Assembly: GCA_948567375.1 (NCBI GenBank) | Contig: OX419756.1 | Location: 41,802,333-41,866,332, forward strand | Origin: Lunularia cruciata | Taxonomy: Eukaryota > Streptophyta > Marchantiopsida > Lunulariales > Lunulariaceae | Reading direction: 5' to 3' | DNA length: 64,000 nt | Shown: one piece after another, positions 58,463-64,000 of the stretch | Layout of the letters: each line of letters starts with the position of its first letter | How positions within the stretch are numbered: position 1 is the stretch's first letter | Notes under the pieces: generated by a model | What the model was told of the DNA's origin: nothing | Database searches by the model: none | Seen by the model: the letters and a program-made list of their open reading frames with translations, nothing else | Made by a program: the position numbers and the translations under genes

Positions 58463-58980
58463 AAGCTTACACAAGAGTGGTATTGGGGAGATGAACAGGA
58501 GAGAGCTTTTATAGAGCTCAAGGAGAGGTTGACGTCTGCTCCTATTTTGAGGAGATCAATCAAAGGACGACCATTTTAGGCTCACACTTATTGGAATATG
58601 TTGGGGCTTGGAGTAGTGATGACCCAGCATGAAGATGAGGGGAAAGAGTTTGTGGTGGCTTATGCTAGTCGTTCCAACAATTCAGCGGAGGTAAAGTATA
58701 GTTCATATGAGGGAGAGTGCGTGGCAGCAATATCTGCAATAGCACATTTCTGATGTTACTTATTTGGTAACCCCTTTACTCTCATCATTGATCATCAGCC
58801 ATTGAAGTGGTTGATGGAGTCCAATAAGATTTTAGGGAAGCTTGCACAATGGGCTTTGATTTTACAAGAGTATGATTTCACGATTATTCACCAACCTAGA
58901 GTGGTGAACTGTGATGCCAATGGGTTGAGTAGAAACCTATGTCCCAGCCAATAGGATCAGACCAAAGAACGTTGGCATGG
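58463..58980 (+). pseudogene. RNase H of the old Ty3, right of the insertion
   Basis: Continues pol beyond the inserted element: WGDEQERAFIELKERLTSAP, LGLGVVMTQHEDEGKEFVVA, YASRSNNSAE, YEGECVAAI and a DHQPLKWL stretch. These are RT connection and RNase H features of Ty3 elements. Broken. Confidence 0.85.
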
Positions 58981-59299
58981 TGAGACAAATGAGGAGATGG
59001 TGCCAAGTTTGCATGCATTTGCCTTTTTGTGTATATTTTTCGAGGCTTTGGTGATATCTCTCTCAGCACATACAAGAGGAGTGATTGAGATCATAGATTT
59101 AGAGAGTGGAGATAGTGGTACAATTCAGCAAGACATTCATGATGATGTCTTAGTGATGGACTAAATTTGCACAGGTGTTGTGGGTGGCACAGTTGGGGCC
59201 AAGAAGAGAGACCATGTTCTTCAGCAAGTTAGGCGGTTCTGATTGGAGTGCATACACCTTTTGTGTATATGGGAGGATGGTAGAGTGAGAGTAGTACCA

Positions 59300-60180
59300 C
59301 TTCTATCTCACAGACCACAATTTGTCCATCATGCTCATGAGGAGCTAGGACATTTTGGTGTAAAGCATACATATAGCTTGCTCTAGAGCCATTATTGGTG
59401 GTGTGGTATGCAGACTAATGTACAATAGTTTATTGCTAAATATGTGGTTTTTGACCAAGTTAGAGCATCATTTAATGCTTCTATGCCATAGTTACACCCA
59501 TTACCTATCATGGGGTTGGAATACCGTTGGAGTTTGGACTTTGTTGGACCTTTATCGTTGACTGTGAGACATCATTGATATATTTTGGTGATGGTGGAAC
59601 ACTTCTCTAAGTGGATTGAGTTGATTGTATTTCCTGGCAAGTCTAGTGAAGGGATGGCTTTTTTGTTCTTGGATCGGGTTCTTAGTCATTTTGGTGTACC
59701 AATTAAGGTTTTGACTGATCAGGGTAAAGAGTTATTGGGGGAGTTTCAGGTCTTGTATGACAAGGCTTTGATTGATCATCATACTATCTCCTGAGATCAC
59801 CCTGAGGCAGATGGCTTAACAAAGAGAGTGGTTTAGACAATGAAGAGATTGCAAAAGTATGGTTTGCATAGAGGCCACTTGGGAGTTTGGCATCTCCAGT
59901 TACCTTGGTTGGCCATGGGCTATTGGTTCAACCGGCAAGTCTCCTTAGCATCCTTCTCTCCTTAATTTCTACTCTATAGATGAGATCCAAATTTACTTGC
60001 AACCATTTGTCAAGATGTTATTGTAGTGTTGGACTTGGAAGATCCAAATGTATGGATGAGTGCATGTTCTCAACGTGTAGAGATCTTTTGGAGAGTGGTG
60101 TCGATGGCCTTTGAGAACTTGGCAATTGCTCAGCATAAGGATACCCTATGCTACCATTTGAGGAGCAGGTTATAGACCCT
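59300..60180 (+). pseudogene. Integrase of the old Ty3
   Basis: HEELGHFGVKHTY (zinc-binding part), WSLDFVGPLSL with the first catalytic aspartate, ILVMVEHFSKWIELI, LDRVLSHFGVPIKVLTDQGK with the second, and DHPEADGL in the region of the catalytic glutamate. A C-terminal part includes MAFENLAIAQHKDT. Broken. Confidence 0.85.
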
Positions 60181-60299
60181 CAATCCGTTGATTTCATCTA
60201 GATGATTATGTATATCTACAATAGACAACATACAACGACACTTGATGTTTCCACCGGCTGCACTATCGGATAGTGCATGAGGATTTGCCATCTTGAGTC

Positions 60300-60510
60300 C
60301 TTGTGTTGGAGGGATGTGATGTTGTAGTTTGGAAAGATCATGTGCACAATTGTGCACCATGCCATCTACCAAACATTGATGGTACTATGGACCCAAGCTT
60401 GACACTTGTACATGTAGGCTTGTGGTGTATGTTATGTGACTCTTCTGGTGGATCTGCTACTATGTTAGTGTGTGATAGCTTTTCAAGAAGGTTGCATGTA
60501 TGACTCTTCC
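60300..60510 (+). pseudogene. PHD-finger-like tail of the old Ty3 integrase
   Basis: After DHVHNCAPCHLPNIDGTMDP comes WCMLC, about ten residues, MLVCDS and then a histidine. This is the start of a PHD finger pattern (C-x2-C ... MLxCD ... H). PHD fingers read histone H3 tails, so an integrase with one could steer insertion to chromatin states; that role is inference. Part of the ligand set is no longer present. Confidence 0.5.
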
Positions 60511-60723
60511 CCTCATGATGTTTCATTAAGGATGTGGTTATGTCTTAGATGTACTTGACTTATAGTTAGTTCATCCTTTATATGATATAGATTGCAAACA
60601 AGCGACTAATGATAGGGCTCGATAGCACCCGGCCTCCTGATTTTTTTCACGCCATAGGATATACCATATTCTTGGAGTAGATGGCTATCTAGAGTTAGAG
60701 GGACCTAATCACTAGCTAGGGAG

Positions 60724-60832
60724 CAATTGTGGTACTTTAGAGTCCATGTATGACTTATATGTGAGTTGTGCTTCTATAGTGTGTGATGTTGGCAGTGATG
60801 TATGTGGTGTAATAATGTATATACGCATGACA
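60724..60832 (+). repeat. LTR 3'-end fragment joined to the full LTR
   Basis: Matches the last roughly 110 bases of the LTR ('gtggtactttagagtcc' to atacgcatgaca). It is followed after 2 bases by the start of the full LTR at 60835. Confidence 0.8.
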
Positions 60833-60834
60833 AT

Positions 60835-61388
60835 TATCATGCCATTTGAAACATTGCATCTAGATTGCTCAGACACTAGAGTAGTGGTGATAGTAGTTAA
60901 AGGTATTTTGGCAGTTACTCATAGACAACTTTCCGATGGTCAAATTTTGTGTTTTGGGTACTGACTACATGGTGGAGCCCACCATCACTTGCACCATTTG
61001 CACCATCAGGTATGCCGTTAGCGGGACTATTGGGGTGAGATCTAGGTTGAAATCAGGAGTATACCCTGAGAGTGCAACTCTAGAGAGCTCACTTCTTTGT
61101 TGTTGAGCCTTCAAGTTCTTGGCTAGAGTGGACAAAAAGCCGGTGAGTGTCACTTGGAGTGTCTTAGCTAGAGTGGTTGTGGCTTGGCTACAATCAATGC
61201 CCAATTTTGGTAAATTATTGAGTGACAGATCAAGTACTGATCTGATTGAGTGTGATTCGAGTTGTGTGATCAAACTGATTAATTGTGGTACTTTAGAGTC
61301 CATGTATGACTTATGTATGAGTTGTGCTTCTATAGTGTGTGATGTTGATGGTAATATATGTTGTGTAGCAATGTATATATGCAAAACA
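60835..61388 (+). repeat. 3' LTR of the old Ty3
   Basis: A 554-bp block aligning with the solo LTR at 26084-26638 over its whole length. It starts (t)atcatgcc where the solo copy has TGTCATGCC and ends gcaaaaca. It abuts minus-strand copia sequence at 61389. Confidence 0.85.
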
Positions 61389-61389
61389 T

Positions 61390-61830
61390 AGGTGAAGATC
61401 CTCTACATAAACTATATTCAATAACACCTTAAGAGATGTCATCTTCACAATTAATGCAAAAATCTCTATGAAGTTGACTCCTTCCTTATGAGAAAAACCT
61501 TTGACAATAGGCCTTGCCTTGTGTCTTATGTCTTATGCTTCCATCTACTTCTTTTGTCTTGATTCTAAAAACCCATTTGTTTAGCAAAGCTTTTTTGCCA
61601 CCATGTAGTCTTTTCATCTCCCATGCCTTATTTTGGAAAAGCAAATTCATCTCATCTTTCATGGCATGGTCCCATTTCATAGAAGAGGTATCATTTCTAG
61701 CTTCCTCATAAGTCTTTGGCTCCCCCAAATATCTGTATAAGATGTGACTCAAAGTTATATTTATAGACTCATCAAAAATTACCTTTGGTTTTCTTGGTCT
61801 TGTTGATCTCATTGGTGTTGGATTTGTTTG
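61390..61830 (-). pseudogene. Copia reverse transcriptase, N-terminal part
   Basis: LGEPKTYEEARNDTSSMKWD, AMKDEMNLLFQNKAWE and GGKKALLNKWVFRIK are the standard opening of copia RT (EP-SYEEA ... W--AM--E---L--N-TW ... NKWV-R-K). The region continues to the LTR junction. Broken. Confidence 0.85.
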
Positions 61831-61995
61831 CTCCTTAGGTTCCTTGATTTCCTCTTGTTGATCTTCTTGGTCACCAAATTCTTCATGCTAGTTGAATTCC
61901 TCATGAATTTGATCTTGAGGAGCAAGTGGATCTTTTGAAAAAATCTTCTTGGACTCAATATTCAAATCACCATATTCTGGTTCAGTCATTGCTTG

Positions 61996-62700
61996 TTACA
62001 CATCTTCACAATCTTTGTACATCTTACTCTCATGGAATATCACATTCCTACTTCTTATGACTTTGTTATTTTCAAAGTCCCAAAGCCTATAACTATACTC
62101 ATCACTCCCATAACCAATGAAAGTGCACTTTTGAGACTTTGTGTCAAGTTTCTTCCTGTCCTTCTTGTCAATCAAGGAGTATGCTAAACTGCCAAATACC
62201 CTTAAGACGGAATAACTTACTTTCTTACTTGTCCATGCTTCCTTGTGAGATTTCCCATTTAGTGCACTAGTAGGACTTTTCATGATTAGGAACACAGTTA
62301 TATCAACTATTGCTGCCCTAAACAAGAGTGGTAATCCAACATGTACTCTCATACATCTTGCTTGTTCCAAGATTTTTCTATTTATCCTTTCAGCTATGTT
62401 CTTTGGGTGTTCTTGGAACTGTCTGATGCAGTGAATGCCTTCTTGGCTCAGGAATTTTGAAAACTCTTGACTCGTGTATTCTCCTCCTTTATCAGATTGT
62501 AGTGCTTTTTGACAGCCTGTATATTTCTCAATCATTGTTTTCCACAATTTGAACACATTGAAAAATTCTGATTTTTCATGGATAGCATAGACCCAAGTCT
62601 GTCTAGTTGCATCATCAATAAAAGTGACAAAGTACCTCTTGCCTACATATGAAAGCTCTTGCAAAAACCCCATACATTGCTGTGTACCAACTCCAACTTC
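61996..62700 (-). pseudogene. Copia integrase
   Basis: GKRYFVTFIDDATRQTWVYA, LQSDKGGEYTSQEFSKFL, AERINRKILEQARCM, then the copia-specific VFGSLAYSLIDKKDRKKLD, KCTFIGYGSDEYSYRLWD and KVIRSRNVIFHE. A 225-codon stretch is open from 62673. The element as a whole is broken. Confidence 0.85.
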
Positions 62701-63281
62701 TTGGTTTTGCTTTGTCTACCTTTTAAATTAAAATTGACTACCTTTTTCTTTCCAAAGATACAAGTTTCATGGAAATCTAACTCAACTTTCTTTCAACCCG
62801 AGAGTAAATTTCTTGTGTGTAACTCCTTCACACCTTTTTGATGCCATAGTGTTGATGTATTTTCTGAAACTACAATAGCTATCAATGAATTCTCAATGCT
62901 GTCTCCTTGGAGAAGGTAAAGTGTACCTGTACACTTTCATTGTGCTACTACTAGTGCTCCTGATGTTATCTTCCATTCTCCACTTCCAAATGTCATAACA
63001 AAACCTTCTTCATCAATCTAGCTGATATAATTTTTTCTCCAATTGAGTGACATGTCTTGTATCTTGTAAGAGAAGCTTTGCTCCACCCGAAATCTCTATC
63101 ATAATCTTTCCTTTCCCCACTACTGCATACCTTTGACTATTCTGCACAATGACTTGTCCAAAATCACCATTACAGTAAATGCTAAACAAGATTTTCTTTG
63201 AAATACAATGAAAAGAAGCTCCAAAGTCTACAAACCACCTTTATGTGATTGAAACTAAACCTATAGATAAGCACAAGTTTT

Positions 63282-63494
63282 TCAAATGTAATTCTTTTCT
63301 ATCTTCTTGCAGCTTTTGTTTATAAGCCTCACATTGATGCCTCTGTGCCTAGGTTGATGATAATACCAACACTCATTGTTTGATACTTTTGTCTTGCTTT
63401 GTGTCCTTTCCTTGGACTTTGATCTGCCCTGACCATTGACAAAACCATCAAAGATGTAGATGCCAAGTAATTGGCTCCCCCATAAGCTCTTCAT
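63282..63494 (-). pseudogene. Copia gag, knuckle region remnant
   Basis: Lysine/serine-rich stretch (GRSKSKERTQSKTKVSNNEC) followed by a cysteine/histidine cluster at the place of the gag zinc knuckle. Upstream to the window end the sequence has gag-like text. Broken. Confidence 0.55.
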
Positions 63495-64000
63495 ACATTA
63501 TACTACTCACAACATCATCAAGCGTTAAGTCATCTTTAATGGTGCTGGTAATTCCTTATATTGCTGTGTTGTAACTATCAGGTAGTGAACACAGAAACAA
63601 TAAGGCCTTTGATTTTATATGCAGGTCCATGCCGGCAGACTCCAGCTGATTTGTGACCTGTGTAAAGCTGTTGAGATGCTCTATGGATCCTCTATCAGTC
63701 AATTTCATATTGACTAATCTCTTAATCAAAAATATTTGATTTGATATAGAGTACTCTCATACATGTTCATCAAAATATCCATTGTTTCTTTGGTTTTTTA
63801 ACCTTAGCAATGTGATACCCGGTCTTCTTAATCAACGCTAGGAAAATTAAACCAACTACTTTTCAATCCTGAATCTTCCATGTTGCATCACTCTCAAGAT
63901 CAACCTCTATAATTGCTGGTTTCACTCCTTCAAGAGGAGCATACCAATCCTTCCGATAGCGTTAGTCTTGACCTCAAGTTTCTACCATCCAAAATCTTAA

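Larger units (their letters stand above)
44370..61388 (+). mobile_element. Old Ty3 fossil carrying a cytosine methyltransferase-like domain
   Basis: Plus-strand element, split at 50621 by a younger Ty3. In order: partial 5' LTR, gag, zinc knuckle, protease, C5 methyltransferase-like domain, RT, (insertion), RNase H, integrase, PHD-like tail, LTR fragment and full 3' LTR. The RT-RNase H-integrase order marks Ty3 rather than copia. It is broken, with many breaks throughout. Its age is well beyond that of the inserted element, since the 5' LTR remnant and 3' LTR differ at many positions. A solo LTR of the same family lies at 26084-26638. Methyltransferase-bearing retrotransposons have been described in charophyte algae and dinoflagellates; this assignment is from motifs read by eye. 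Confidence 0.8.
61389..64000 (-). mobile_element. Ty1/copia fossil, cut by the old Ty3 and by the window end
   Basis: Minus-strand element with gag near 63250-64000, protease and pre-integrase text about 62700-63100, integrase 61996-62700, and the start of RT to 61390. Integrase before RT marks Ty1/copia. Its pol text stops at the end of the old Ty3 3' LTR (61388). The missing 3' half was not recognised on the far side of that element. No LTR is in view. It is broken and older than, or as old as, the Ty3 next to it. Confidence 0.85.

Noticed and set aside
1-64000. CRISPR arrays, bacterial operons, rRNA genes
   Set aside because: No regularly spaced short repeats, no ribosome-binding-site and ORF organisation, no rRNA-like conserved stretches; the sequence is clearly eukaryotic.

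Overview
The window reads as nuclear DNA of a green land plant or close streptophyte relative: AT-rich and dominated by Ty3, Ty1/copia and LINE-type elements. A decayed Roco-family (Roc-COR GTPase) gene, a Penelope-like insertion and a Ty3 fossil carrying a cytosine-methyltransferase-like domain favour a non-seed plant such as a moss; this is inference and the species cannot be named. No intact host protein-coding gene was recognised. The only long uninterrupted reading frame is the 1611-residue gag-pol of a young Ty3 element.

Layout. 1-566 is a worn Ty3 gag piece. Positions 567-21668 (copy A) and 25302-43255 (copy B) are two direct copies of one segment, offset by about 24.7 kb. Each copy holds AT-rich sequence, a LINE on the minus strand, a 170-bp tandem repeat, a decayed Roco gene, then a second LINE on the plus strand. 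The two LINEs of each copy therefore lie head to head around the Roco locus. The copies act as empty-site controls for each other. Copy A alone has a 2.6-kb Penelope-like insertion (15521-18115, 15-bp target duplication), a fold-back templated insertion (11383-11626), a perfect palindrome (9632-9686) and an LTR end that interrupts its right LINE (21669). Copy B alone has two solo LTRs (26084-26638 and 34867-35591), a short LINE tail insertion, a different perfect palindrome (33267-33308) and a large internal deletion in its right LINE.

From 44370 to the window end lies a nest of LTR elements. A minus-strand copia element (61389-64000, running off the window) abuts an old plus-strand Ty3 fossil (44370-61388). 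That fossil has gag, zinc knuckle, protease, a C5 cytosine methyltransferase-like domain, reverse transcriptase, RNase H, integrase and a PHD-finger-like tail. It is split at 50621 by a young, whole-looking minus-strand Ty3 element (50625-58458) with nearly identical LTRs, a 4-bp target duplication, one gag-pol frame and an extra upstream zinc-knuckle reading frame.

The most interesting items are the methyltransferase-bearing Ty3 fossil, the young Ty3 with its accessory frame, the LINEs with a restriction-like-endonuclease-type C-terminus, the Penelope-like insertion with its empty site, and the recurrent inverted-template mutations in the duplicated locus. Comparisons were made by eye; similarity levels and edges are approximate unless a target duplication fixes them.
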